From Anaerobiospirillum thomasii (lineage in GTDB: Bacteria > Pseudomonadota > Gammaproteobacteria > Enterobacterales > Succinivibrionaceae), in assembly GCF_900445255.1 (NCBI RefSeq), contig NZ_UAPU01000005.1:1260001-1310528 (forward strand): a stretch of 50,528 nt of DNA, given 5' to 3'. Made by a program: the position numbers and the translations under genes. This document shows positions 36,792 through 45,327 of this stretch, in pieces. Within the stretch, counting starts at the first letter, position 1, and each line of letters starts with the position of its first letter. Below the pieces are notes generated by a model, which was not told the origin of the DNA, did no database searches, and worked only from the letters and a program-made list of their open reading frames with translations.

Positions 36792-37520
36792 CTACAATGA
36801 TGAATTATAAAAAAAGCAAACTCCAGACATTAAAACAATATCAGCTATAGCTAATATTAGAATTATGTATGTATGCAATTTTATACTTGCTATTTTTGAC
36901 AAAAAAGAAAGCAGAGCTATTACTGTATTAAATATTATAAAACCAACCAAACAACAGAAAAAAGAGATTTTATGTATGTCAGTATTTGCTATGTTTGAGA
37001 AAACAGATGTTACTAAATTAAAACCAACAAATACTGTGATTACAATAGACGCAAATATACCCAATATAGTTATATATTGTGTTGACAATTTGTTAATATC
37101 TTTTTTTGATTTTTTTAGTTTTAAATTAAACTCATTAATTAAATTGTTAGTTTCTGCTATTTCCTGATCAATATTTGAAAGCTTATACGTTACATAATTT
37201 AATCTTACCGACTCAAGATGAATATGATCATGTAATTTAGAGACGCTATTTTTTAAACTGGTCTCAGTACTATATTTATCATATATTATATCTTTAATTG
37301 CCTTAAGTCCTTCAGCAATAAAGCTAACATACTCGGCCAAATTATTGTTGTCTTGGTTTCTTAGTAAAAAAAGGCTTATATCGGAATATGAATGGCGAAA
37401 GTTATTTGAATATATATGTCTTAATTGAGCCGCATACTCTTCAGGATCTTTTTTATTTGATGTTGTTTTTGATAAATCATCAAGCAAAGTCTTTAGTAAT
37501 TCATATTTGTTCTGTTCCAT
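36792..37520 (-). CDS. Coiled-coil membrane protein, candidate Panacea-linked toxin
   Basis: The 242-residue protein is of no recognised family. Residues 1-150 are helical and charged, with a heptad-rich stretch (about 90-150). Three hydrophobic helices follow (about 152-174, 185-208, 214-236). The gene overlaps the Panacea antitoxin gene by 20 bases and ends 8 bases before the PAAR gene. In known PanAT toxin-antitoxin pairs the gene beside the Panacea gene is the toxin, and several are membrane-active, so a membrane-damaging toxin is the best inference. The alternative, a phage structural accessory, has nothing to support it. Confidence 0.55.
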   Translation of the reverse strand: MEQNKYELLKTLLDDLSKTTSNKKDPEEYAAQLRHIYSNNFRHSYSDISLFLLRNQDNNNLAEYVSFIAEGLKAIKDIIYDKYSTETSLKNSVSKLHDHIHLESVRLNYVTYKLSNIDQEIAETNNLINEFNLKLKKSKKDINKLSTQYITILGIFASIVITVFVGFNLVTSVFSNIANTDIHKISFFCCLVGFIIFNTVIALLSFLSKIASIKLHTYIILILAIADIVLMSGVCFFYNSSL

Positions 37521-37944
37521 TTTGGGCCTCTTGTTTAATATACTCTTCAGGTATTTTATTTTTTAATCCTGGGATATATGTTTTTGCCCATGCCCCATCT
37601 TTTGAGTGGCTGTAATGAACAAGCGCCCATGGTCCTTTGTTTAAGCATTTGTTTATTGTATCTTGAATATACATCGGCACAAGTAGACCTGATATTTTTG
37701 GCTCACCTTTAATTGGCTCACTTCCATATAAGCAATATTCAACGTACACCTCTCTACATACGGGGCCAAACATCCATGCCTCAAAGCCATGATCGGTGAT
37801 AATTCTATCCCCAGAATTTTTGTATGAGCTTATCTGACAAAAGTATAAGATTTTTTGTAACATCAAATTGCTAACATGTTTTTGATGCTCAATGGCGTAG
37901 TTAATAATATAATTTGATAGTTCCAAGGCTTTCATAAGTTTCAT
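37501..37944 (-). CDS. Panacea-domain (DUF4065) antitoxin
   Basis: The 147-residue protein is a clear Panacea (DUF4065, SocA/GepA-like) domain: ALELSNYIINYAIEHQKHVSNLMLQKILYFCQISS at the N-terminus (the helical core with LQKxLYF), then FEAWMFGPVCREVYVEY and ending with IPEEYIKQEA. Panacea domains are promiscuous antitoxins that neutralise many kinds of toxin, frequently in prophages. The start may be 37944 or the ATG three codons later at 37935, which has better spacing from GAG. An overlapping 17-codon frame with an excellent ribosome-binding site (AAAGGA; 37901-37954) could be a leader peptide. It lies just after the V gene but separated by 86 AT-rich bases, which may hold a promoter. Confidence 0.85.
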   Translation of the reverse strand: MKLMKALELSNYIINYAIEHQKHVSNLMLQKILYFCQISSYKNSGDRIITDHGFEAWMFGPVCREVYVEYCLYGSEPIKGEPKISGLLVPMYIQDTINKCLNKGPWALVHYSHSKDGAWAKTYIPGLKNKIPEEYIKQEAQNGTEQI

Positions 37945-38030
37945 CTCTATTCATAAATCCTTTCGTCAGAATATATCACAATGATGACACTATAAATCAA
38001 ATTTTTATTAAAGCCTTGGTTTTACAGATT

Positions 38031-38606
38031 TTAATTTACTGTCACACTTGGCGCACTAAGGACAATCGTAGAGGTACCACCAACTACCACGCTATCACCA
38101 GTGATGTTTACAGTATTTGATGCCTGTATGTTGATGTCCGTTGATTTTAAATTTATTGTCTTTGGTGTTGTGACATCAACTGTCTGCCTATCTGCATGGA
38201 TCTTTGTGCCCTCTATAACAATATCAAGCTCATGTGTTTTTCTATTGTAAGTCACAGTTGTATCATCATTAAATTTAACCATCCTTATATCAGGGTCGGT
38301 GGCGGGTGGCTTTACATCACCTGCATAGAAGGAGCCAAGAATAAAACCATCTTCTATGCCATCAGGGCGAAACAGACAGACCGCATCTTCACCAATATCA
38401 GGCATGTGGTAATTATGGTTTTTCAAAGTATTAGGGCACAGAATTGGTAAATCGTATGATGTGCAATTGTCGTCTTCAGGAAAAACCACCCTGGCGGTAT
38501 GTCTGAATGGGTCAATAGATGTAATCTCGCCCACCCTTATCACCATAGATAAGAGGTGCTTTAATTCTTCATAGCCATCATTCCTTAATAGAGCACTAAT
38601 ACTCAT
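38031..38606 (-). CDS. Baseplate spike protein V (P2 gpV/gp45-like)
   Basis: This baseplate assembly protein forms the membrane-piercing spike. It has an OB-fold N-terminus (VIRVGEITSIDPFRHTARVVFPED, about 21-45) and a central CLFRPDGIEDGFILGSFY motif (about 77-95). A beta-rich repetitive C-terminus (TKIHADRQTVDVTTPKTINLKSTDINIQAS) forms the triple beta-helix needle. Length 191, close to P2 gpV (211). Overlaps D upstream by 11 bases. Confidence 0.9.
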   Translation of the reverse strand: MSISALLRNDGYEELKHLLSMVIRVGEITSIDPFRHTARVVFPEDDNCTSYDLPILCPNTLKNHNYHMPDIGEDAVCLFRPDGIEDGFILGSFYAGDVKPPATDPDIRMVKFNDDTTVTYNRKTHELDIVIEGTKIHADRQTVDVTTPKTINLKSTDINIQASNTVNITGDSVVVGGTSTIVLSAPSVTVN

Positions 38607-39738
38607 TGTTTACTCTCCTAACCTCTATATCTGTCACATAGCCTGAATTGCTCACACTGTGGGTTGCTTTCTCAATGATGAAGTTGCCGTCAAAGGAGCC
38701 AAAGCCACTAAGAGCAACCACAGCCCCAGCGTATAAAAGAGGATTGCCCACCAAGGTCAGTGAGCCTGTAGTCTGTCTCTGATTGAGCTCTCTTAGCTTA
38801 GCCTTGGCCAGCCTTTGCGCTTCTGCCAAAGATGTGCAGCGCTTTTTTAAAACATATACCTGCCCTGATGGTTCAACTGTCTCATCGGTGTAGGTGTAGT
38901 CAATATATTCAGCTTTAAGCGCTGTATTGCCTTTCTTGACCTCTTGAGGCTTGTGCTCCCATGAAAGATCCACTTTACCGTTCTGGCTTTGAGCTTCCTG
39001 CGCAGTTCTAAAAGCCACTGTAGCTGTAGATGTATCTTTGCCTTTTTTCTTGAAGTCTCTCCACTTAATACGACATGCTCTGTATCTCTCTGCCTGCTGT
39101 GCATTGAATGACCATCTAAGAACAGGAGACATTCCCAGGGCATAAGTCGCTATAGGATCTTTTTTCTCATAGCTTTTTTGATCAAACATAATGAGCTGTT
39201 CTGAATTGACCTTAAGGCTTAGGCCTGCCTCTTTGCAAATACGCTCAAGAAACTTAAGATCAGTTTCATCTTTTTGATCAATTCTGTCGTATGTGGGATT
39301 CTCTTGGCTGTCAAAAAACAGCTTGAGCTTGTTATCTGTCGCTATTGTATTGGCAATAGTCTTCAAGTCTAGGTTTTCAAAGTTTCTTGTCTTGGCAGTC
39401 TTGCGCACAGTGTTCTCCAAGGGCACAGAGATAGCCTGCATGTCAAATGTGCGTGGAGCTCCCTGGGCTGATAGACTGTTTATAATCATCAGCCCTGTCT
39501 CTAAGCTATATCCTTGGTTAGTGCTTAACATGCATCGTACCTTGGCTCCTCTGTCAGGAGACCAAGATCCTGCCCATTTGCCTTGCTCATCTTTTAATGT
39601 GATGCTTACACTGTCACATTCATCTGAGCAATTATCTTCATAAGAGAAAGATAAGAGGTCAGCGTTTATCTCTTGTGTGATGTCTGTGCTTTCATATATC
39701 ACACTTACAAGCGTTTTTATTACTTTACTCTTTTCCAT
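38596..39738 (-). CDS. Phage late control protein D (baseplate hub, gpD-like)
   Basis: P2 gpD is a tail hub component related to VgrG/gp27. The 380-residue protein has ITQEINADLLSFSYEDNCSDECDSVSITLKDE at the start, IANTIATDNKLKLFFD (about 127), and the late C-terminal LVGNPLLYAGAVVALSGFGSFDGNFIIEKATHSVSNSGYVTDIEVRR. It overlaps X by 19 bases and V by 11 bases, in the P2 order X-D-V. Confidence 0.9.
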   Translation of the reverse strand: MEKSKVIKTLVSVIYESTDITQEINADLLSFSYEDNCSDECDSVSITLKDEQGKWAGSWSPDRGAKVRCMLSTNQGYSLETGLMIINSLSAQGAPRTFDMQAISVPLENTVRKTAKTRNFENLDLKTIANTIATDNKLKLFFDSQENPTYDRIDQKDETDLKFLERICKEAGLSLKVNSEQLIMFDQKSYEKKDPIATYALGMSPVLRWSFNAQQAERYRACRIKWRDFKKKGKDTSTATVAFRTAQEAQSQNGKVDLSWEHKPQEVKKGNTALKAEYIDYTYTDETVEPSGQVYVLKKRCTSLAEAQRLAKAKLRELNQRQTTGSLTLVGNPLLYAGAVVALSGFGSFDGNFIIEKATHSVSNSGYVTDIEVRRVNNEY

Positions 39739-39935
39739 GGTGGCAACTGCTCGCTGTTAGTTGAGGGGCTAGGATTAACATCAGGAATATTGAGCTCAAT
39801 TCCACTAGAGAAAATTAAAATATCTCTGTGCTTAAAATTAAGCTCAATCAATTGGTGCATTTGAAACTCACTACCAAGCTGCGCCTTGGCTATGATGTCC
39901 CATGTGTCGCCTTGTTTTGTGACATAGCTTCTCAT
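39720..39935 (-). CDS. Tail protein X, LysM-like (P2 gpX)
   Basis: The short 71-residue protein starts with a LysM-type motif (YVTKQGDTWDIIAKAQLGSEF, then LIELNFKHRD...FSSGIELNIP). Such small LysM proteins occupy the X position between tape measure and D in P2-like phages and attach the baseplate or hub to peptidoglycan or tail. Overlaps D. Confidence 0.87.
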   Translation of the reverse strand: MRSYVTKQGDTWDIIAKAQLGSEFQMHQLIELNFKHRDILIFSSGIELNIPDVNPSPSTNSEQLPPWKRVK

Positions 39936-40006
39936 TTATAAACACCCTTTTTGATTTTTTATTCTATAATTTATCCATAGAGCCTTGCACTTAAGAAGAG
40001 GTTAAA

Positions 40007-40267
40007 ATGAAAACTCTAATTACCTTTTATAATTTAATTAAAGCGCTTTGTCTTGCAGTTGTTGCTGTTGTTGAGATTGGTTTTCAATTAATAGTAGGGG
40101 CTCTAGTTATTGGGTTCATAGTTGGTATATTTGTAGTTATTTTATCCCCTTTTATAGAGCCTTCTACTTCTATAATTACAATCTCTGCTGTACTTGTTTT
40201 ATTGTTTACTGCAGCGTGCTTTAAGGCATATTTATTTCTCAAAGACGATACTCAGTTAAAGCAATAA
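40007..40267 (+). CDS. Small membrane protein on opposite strand (moron candidate)
   Basis: The 86-residue protein has two long hydrophobic helices (about 10-45 and 50-72) and no recognisable family. It is the only plus-strand gene inside the tail operon, between X and tape measure. It has a clear ribosome-binding site (AGAGG before the ATG) and an AT-rich upstream region with a TATAAT at 39965-39970. These features suit a phage moron transcribed independently in the lysogen, perhaps altering the host envelope or excluding other phages; the role is inferred. Confidence 0.5.
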   Translation: MKTLITFYNLIKALCLAVVAVVEIGFQLIVGALVIGFIVGIFVVILSPFIEPSTSIITISAVLVLLFTAACFKAYLFLKDDTQLKQ

Positions 40268-40281
40268 ATGGCACAGTATAT

Positions 40282-42777
40282 TTAATAAGCTATCTGCCCA
40301 CTGCCACGCATCAACTTCTCAAGCTCTTTCTTAAGATTAATTGAGCCCACATTTAACGCTTCATTTACCTGTCCCTTGACGTTCTGATCGCCTTGTATGT
40401 TGATAGTTGGCGCAAAGGTCACGGTTATAGGAGCGTTGTTAGTGGTGTTGGTTGTGGTGCTAGAAGTGCCAAGCATGGAGCCTAGCTTTGACAGTGGCAT
40501 CACAGCTTCACTCTCTGCACCTTCTCCTATCATTGCAAGGGTCGGCTTTGAGACAATACCACCGTTTGCAAGTGCAGGGATTGAAGTTGCAGAGGTGACA
40601 CTTGGCTGTGATGCTGTGGCATTCACATTGACATTGGCATCATCACCAAAGCCAAAGAAGCTTTTTACAGAATTAACAGCATTGCCAAAGGCGCCCTTGA
40701 CCTGCTCCACCTTGTCAGTCACATAGTTGATAGGTCCCTCGGCTATACCTTTGAGCGCATCAAACATGGCTTTAAAGATGTTCTTAACATTAGCCCATGC
40801 TTCACCCCATTTGCCTGTAAACACATTGACAATAAAGCCAAGCATGTTGGACAGCACAGTTTTAACATAGTTAATGTACTGACCAATAGCCGTGGCCACG
40901 GTCTTAACCACCGATGCCATAGCTGGGAATTTCTGCTCAAAAGTTGCCCACAGCTCTACAGCCTTAGCTTGAATTGTGTCCCAGTGTTTATATAACAGAT
41001 AACCAACGCCAATAAGGGCAGTAATAGCAGTTATCACGAGGCCTATAGGGTTGGCCAGCATGGCCATATTGACCAACAGCATAGCTTTTTTAAGCATCAC
41101 AAAGATGTTAATTAAACTGATGATAGGCTTTAACATCAGGCCAAAGGCTAACTGCGCCGCGCCTATTGCTGCTATAAGAGCCAAGAAAATAGCCACGCCT
41201 GTGCCAATAGTTTTGACTAGTTCTTTATTATTTTCTATCCACGCTATATAAGGTTGTGACATTTCTATAGCTGCACCCAAAAGCTCATTAATAGCTGGTA
41301 AAAAAACTGAACCTATCGTAGCCGATATAATTGTGACAAGATTATTCAGAATACCTAGCTGATTTGATGTTGTTGCTGCTCTGGCCTCGTACTCCTTTTG
41401 CATAGATCCTAAATAGTTGAGCTCATTAGCTGCCAATTCAAAGGGCTTACTTAATATATGCCCCTGTTCTGCCATTGTCATTACAGCTTTCTTAAGCCCA
41501 GCCTCGTTACCAAATATCTGACCTACAACACTGTTCTTTTCATCTGCTGATAACTTATTAATGCGTTTAAAGACTTCTTCAATGGCGTATTGTGCCTCTG
41601 CTCCGCCTGTAGTTAAAGCCTTGGCCATCTTCTGTGGGCTAAGCCCTAACTTCTCAAAACCCTTTAACTGTGTATTAGTGGCGTTAGAGCCTGCCATAAG
41701 GGCATTGATAAAGCTTGACTGTGCTGTAGCAGCTACCTCTGCACTTCCTGATGCCGATAAAAAAGCACCAGATAGGGCAACAATCTGCGATGTGGTGAGC
41801 TTAGTAGATGCTGCAACCATACCACCTGAACGCTCTAGCACTTCAAGAGTTTCTTTACCTCCAGCTGTGGTATTGTTGGCTATTGCATTAACAAGATCAA
41901 AGGCCTTGATTGTATCTTCCATGTTGCCAGCGATCTGATTTTTAATAGCTGCAAAACTTGAGCCCACTTGATCACCTGTCATTGTAAGTGCGATCATGGC
42001 TTTAGCTGCTGTCTGCGTATATGTCTCAATCTGTTTGGCGTCATTGGCATCTAAGATGTTTGACTGCATAGCATTGGCCTGTAAAGCCACCATCTCTTCT
42101 GTAGAAACAGCCATTTTGGTGGCCATTTCCTTGTTCTTTTTCATGACTTCATCAGAGATGTCAGTGTACTTTCTAAGCTCGGCAGTCTGATCTTCTATAT
42201 CCATTGCAGCTTTTATCGGCATGCCAAATGCAGCTGCTGTCATGGCTGTAGCTTTGGCTATGTTACCTAATCCTTTGGCCTGCATTGACTCTGCCTTCTC
42301 GGCCAGGGCCTGCGCCTTCTGTGTCTGCGCTTCTATGTTGGCCTTGGCTTGCAGTCTCTTATTAAGGGCATCGGATTTAGCCTCTAAGTCTTTAAGACTT
42401 TTACCTGTGGCATTGGCCTCGGCTTTGAGCTGAGACAGTTTATTCTTGCCATCTGTGTAGGCCTTCTCTGCCCTATTCATGGCGTTAACAGCGTTTAAAA
42501 GCTCGGCTCTTAGCTCCTTGTGACCACTCTTGGCACTCTGTAACTGCTTTTCAAGTGCTTTGACCTTGGCCTTGGCTTCATCGTAGGCATAGTAAGCCTT
42601 CTTTGTTGCCTGCGCCTGCGCCAAGATCTTATCAAGGGCCAGCTTATGTGAAGCAATAGAATTAAACGAATGATTTAACTTATCCACATGCTTAATTGCA
42701 TTGCTTGCGCTCTTAATAAATGAGCCCTCAAGCTTGCCTTTAAGCTGCATTGCAATTTCATAAACCTTTGAGCTCAT
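40282..42777 (-). CDS. Tail tape measure protein (P2 gpT / TP901-like)
   Basis: At 831 residues this is the longest gene of the tail operon. The N-terminal 175 residues are a long coiled coil. Residues about 180-460 hold the TP901-type tape-measure domain (including TGDQVGSSFAAIKNQIAGNMEDT). Strong hydrophobic segments lie at about 520-610. The C-terminal has a glycine-rich patch and helix. It sets tail length; 831 residues predict a tail of roughly 120 nm by the usual 1.5 angstrom per residue rule. The ATG overlaps the E' frame stop (ATGA). Confidence 0.92.
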   Translation of the reverse strand: MSSKVYEIAMQLKGKLEGSFIKSASNAIKHVDKLNHSFNSIASHKLALDKILAQAQATKKAYYAYDEAKAKVKALEKQLQSAKSGHKELRAELLNAVNAMNRAEKAYTDGKNKLSQLKAEANATGKSLKDLEAKSDALNKRLQAKANIEAQTQKAQALAEKAESMQAKGLGNIAKATAMTAAAFGMPIKAAMDIEDQTAELRKYTDISDEVMKKNKEMATKMAVSTEEMVALQANAMQSNILDANDAKQIETYTQTAAKAMIALTMTGDQVGSSFAAIKNQIAGNMEDTIKAFDLVNAIANNTTAGGKETLEVLERSGGMVAASTKLTTSQIVALSGAFLSASGSAEVAATAQSSFINALMAGSNATNTQLKGFEKLGLSPQKMAKALTTGGAEAQYAIEEVFKRINKLSADEKNSVVGQIFGNEAGLKKAVMTMAEQGHILSKPFELAANELNYLGSMQKEYEARAATTSNQLGILNNLVTIISATIGSVFLPAINELLGAAIEMSQPYIAWIENNKELVKTIGTGVAIFLALIAAIGAAQLAFGLMLKPIISLINIFVMLKKAMLLVNMAMLANPIGLVITAITALIGVGYLLYKHWDTIQAKAVELWATFEQKFPAMASVVKTVATAIGQYINYVKTVLSNMLGFIVNVFTGKWGEAWANVKNIFKAMFDALKGIAEGPINYVTDKVEQVKGAFGNAVNSVKSFFGFGDDANVNVNATASQPSVTSATSIPALANGGIVSKPTLAMIGEGAESEAVMPLSKLGSMLGTSSTTTNTTNNAPITVTFAPTINIQGDQNVKGQVNEALNVGSINLKKELEKLMRGSGQIAY

Positions 42778-43294
42778 TTCTTTTTCAATTCCTTAGTGTA
42801 TAAAATAAAATTCTCTGTGCATTCAAATACGTCAAGTATAGGCATATGGCACATATCAGAGTACGGAGTCTTTATCTGAATAGATAAGAACAGTAAATTC
42901 TTAAAATACTCTTTTAGATATTTCTCAATACTCTGATCGCTTAGATTGCCTATACCGAATCGGTGAAAAAATTTTGTAAGGTCCCACTTAGGGCTATATA
43001 GTCCTTAAAGGGCAGTCCATTGAAAAATTCAAGTGGCAGATGGGACAGTTCACACATTGCAAAGTCAATAAACTCATTGTTAATAATTGCAGTCACTAAC
43101 ATGCGATCCATGACAAGGCTTTGCGCATCAGTCTGTTTCCTTAATGCTATGTACTTGCGATAGAGCTGCTTAAACTGCCCACCCGTAAAGTTATCATCAA
43201 TATTAAAGGTCACAGAGGTGTATTCCTGGCCCTCAAAGGTGTAAGGGCGTGAAAGAGAGGCAGTGAGCCCCTCTTTAGTAGTAGATATGGACAT
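42774..43294 (-). CDS. E+E' tail assembly chaperone fusion by -1 frameshift
   Basis: The E protein (43294-42950, 114 residues) is a phage tail assembly chaperone, PF10109-like. Just before its stop codon the minus strand carries T TTT TTC (42971-42965), a -1 slippery heptamer. After a -1 slip the next codon is CAC at 42965 and the frame stays open for 63 residues (GIGNLSDQSIEKYLKEYF..., ending ...YTKELKKK) to a TGA at 42776-42774 that overlaps the tape-measure ATG. The fused E+E' product would be about 173 residues. P2 E/E' and lambda G/GT work this way. The heptamer in the sequence is direct; that it is used is inferred. Confidence 0.8.
42950..43294 (-). CDS. Tail assembly chaperone E (unshifted product)
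   Basis: The 114-residue protein (PF10109-like phage tail assembly chaperone, P2 gpE) shows RPYTFEGQEYTSVTFNIDDNFTGGQF at the N-terminus and ALSGTLQNFFTDSV at the end. It lies between the tail tube gene and the tape measure, the fixed place of the chaperone pair in long-tailed phages. Confidence 0.85.
   Translation of the reverse strand: MSISTTKEGLTASLSRPYTFEGQEYTSVTFNIDDNFTGGQFKQLYRKYIALRKQTDAQSLVMDRMLVTAIINNEFIDFAMCELSHLPLEFFNGLPFKDYIALSGTLQNFFTDSV
42965..42971 (-). promoter_or_regulatory. Slippery heptamer for -1 frameshifting
   Basis: The minus strand reads T TTT TTC in the E frame, the same type as the P2 site. It sits four codons before the E stop. The downstream sequence CACCGATTCGG is only weakly able to form a stem. 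Confidence 0.75.
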
Positions 43295-43299
43295 TCTTT

Positions 43300-43824
43300 T
43301 TAAAATCCTAAATTAGCTCGTACATTTTCAAGAAGATCATTCTCACCAATGACACACTTAAAGTTAAGCTTGTCAATCTCAAGCACCTGCTTGCCATCAA
43401 CTTCAATCTTGATATAAGGAGTCTCTAACTCAATTGAAGTGTCAGTCTTGGCACCTGGCTCAAAGCTTCCAAGGCTCATAGTCTTTGGCAAAGTCTTGAG
43501 TACAATTTTAATGCCTTGAGTCTTATGAGTACTGACCTCAGCCATATCAAGTGCCTGCTGTGCAGATCGCAGTGTCAGGGTGTTGCCCTTGGTTGAAAGC
43601 AAAACAATGGCATCAGCTTGAATAGCATTGAAATTAAGAGTTGTTGACATGGCGCCAAAATGACCTGTCACAGGTGTTTCAATCTCACCTGCAAGACCTG
43701 CACCGGTTAAAGTCTCAGTCATATATGCAAGCTCGGGCAGTTCTGCTGTTGCAACGCCTAAAAGCTCGCCCTGCTCTGAATATACGTTGTAATTAATTGT
43801 CTTATCTGGATATTTGTTTGCCAT
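43300..43824 (-). CDS. Tail tube protein FII (P2 gpFII-like)
   Basis: This major tail tube subunit has 174 residues, like P2 FII (172). It opens with NKYPDKTINYNVYSEQGELLG. GAGLAGEIETPVTGHFGAMSTTLNF (about 36-60) is the family motif, and YIKIEVDGKQVLEIDKLNFKCVIGENDLLENVRANLGF closes the protein. It follows the sheath gene by 12 bases. Confidence 0.93.
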   Translation of the reverse strand: MANKYPDKTINYNVYSEQGELLGVATAELPELAYMTETLTGAGLAGEIETPVTGHFGAMSTTLNFNAIQADAIVLLSTKGNTLTLRSAQQALDMAEVSTHKTQGIKIVLKTLPKTMSLGSFEPGAKTDTSIELETPYIKIEVDGKQVLEIDKLNFKCVIGENDLLENVRANLGF

Positions 43825-43835
43825 ATATCACCTCC

Positions 43836-45317
43836 TTAATTAAATAAGGTCTCGTAGTAAGTTGGATCAATCTCTAAGTCAAAGCTCAGCTCTCGTGCTG
43901 GTGATGGAGGGGTTATAAATATCTTGAAGTGATATTTGCCGTCCATTAGCTCTGTAACAGGGTTGTCTTCCTTTCTAAACTCAATACGACCACCTAGCAG
44001 CTGCTGTCTTGCAGTAAAAGCATTGAGCCATACATTTAAAGAGTCAACAATGGTATCTATAAGGCGTCTATTCCCAGGCTCATCTACCTTCTGCCACATT
44101 GTGGTTACTACTGTGTTTGCAATAAAGAAGAACATGCGCTTTACAGGGATAAAGGCATCCTTTGGGTCGGTATTGGCTGGATAACATGAAGTGCGATTGC
44201 CCCATATCTTCCATCCACCACTAAAATTCAGAGCTGCGACAATGCCCTCACCATTTAAGTAGTTAGCCTCTTCATTGCCAAGCACCACTTCAGAGCCATC
44301 TTCAAGACAAAGACCTGTGCCCTCAAAATTCTTATTTGAAGGAGACACATAAGGCACGCCGTCACGCTCGCCATCTGTTCTTGCAAGCACGCCAATGAGG
44401 TGGGTTGATGATGCGTATCTTGTGCCTGTCATTTCAATCTGTGGCCATGTAACAGCTACATTAGGATCTACTATGTTGTTCTTGTTCTTCCAATTTGGCA
44501 CATCACTGTATTTCTTGGTGGTCTTGGTATCAGCATCAACTATGGCCATAGCATTAAAGACGGTGTTTATGTTAAGAGCCTTTGCGCCCATAATTGCCGC
44601 CACTTCAGGATCTGCTGAATAATGTGGAGAGGCCACAAGGGTCGGTATAATTCTTAAACGTGGATATACTTCACTGATAAGCTCAAGACCGGTCTTCTTG
44701 CCCTCAGGTGTCACACCTCCGATGATCTCTTTTTTGGTGACTGCTGAAGGATCTAACTTCTCAACGGTAATAGTCAGCTCCTGCTTTGCAAGCTTGAAGT
44801 TGCCGTCACTCCCTTCAGGAAGGGCAGAGATAACAAGATAGCCGTCATCATCAAAGGCTGTAACATAATCAGTGCCCTCTGCATAAAAGCCTGTATCAGG
44901 TTTTGAAATTTTGAGAGTTGAGACAACGCAGCCAAACTCCTGAATTACTGCCTGCCCCTTGGCGTCAATTGTAATAGCTGTGGTATCAGCTGTCTTCTTG
45001 TGCTTGGCAGGATCTAAAACATTGACCAATACAATTGGCGTATTGCCGTAGAAGTTGAAGGTAGAGTAAATAAACTCAGATAAGTTGTATTTAAAGCTCT
45101 TCTTGCCGTTGCCGTCATCTGTGGCATTTTCAACACCAAAGTACTGCACAGCCTCTTTGTATGAGTATACAAGCTTTGGCTCATTGACACTTGGCTCTTG
45201 TGCCATGTTAATTGGTGCAATGCCTACAACAAAAGGCACAGCAGATAATACTTCTGTGGTTGGTATAAGTGAGGTCGGTGTTTCAGATGTATAGACACCG
45301 TGCTTATATGCTGCCAT
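43836..45317 (-). CDS. Tail sheath protein FI (P2 gpFI-like)
   Basis: This contractile-sheath protein has 493 residues. The N-terminal YKHGVYTSETPTSLIPTTEVLSAVPFVVGIAPIN and the C-terminal IWGNRTSCY..., KRMFFFIANTVVTTMWQKVDEPGNRRLIDTIVDSLNVWLNAFTARQQLLGGRIEFR are the conserved sheath core motifs. A longer middle domain includes GEEGSDG-like acidic loops. P2 FI is 396 residues; the extra length is in the middle domain. Confidence 0.94.
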   Translation of the reverse strand: MAAYKHGVYTSETPTSLIPTTEVLSAVPFVVGIAPINMAQEPSVNEPKLVYSYKEAVQYFGVENATDDGNGKKSFKYNLSEFIYSTFNFYGNTPIVLVNVLDPAKHKKTADTTAITIDAKGQAVIQEFGCVVSTLKISKPDTGFYAEGTDYVTAFDDDGYLVISALPEGSDGNFKLAKQELTITVEKLDPSAVTKKEIIGGVTPEGKKTGLELISEVYPRLRIIPTLVASPHYSADPEVAAIMGAKALNINTVFNAMAIVDADTKTTKKYSDVPNWKNKNNIVDPNVAVTWPQIEMTGTRYASSTHLIGVLARTDGERDGVPYVSPSNKNFEGTGLCLEDGSEVVLGNEEANYLNGEGIVAALNFSGGWKIWGNRTSCYPANTDPKDAFIPVKRMFFFIANTVVTTMWQKVDEPGNRRLIDTIVDSLNVWLNAFTARQQLLGGRIEFRKEDNPVTELMDGKYHFKIFITPPSPARELSFDLEIDPTYYETLFN

Positions 45318-45327
45318 TTTTTAGCTC

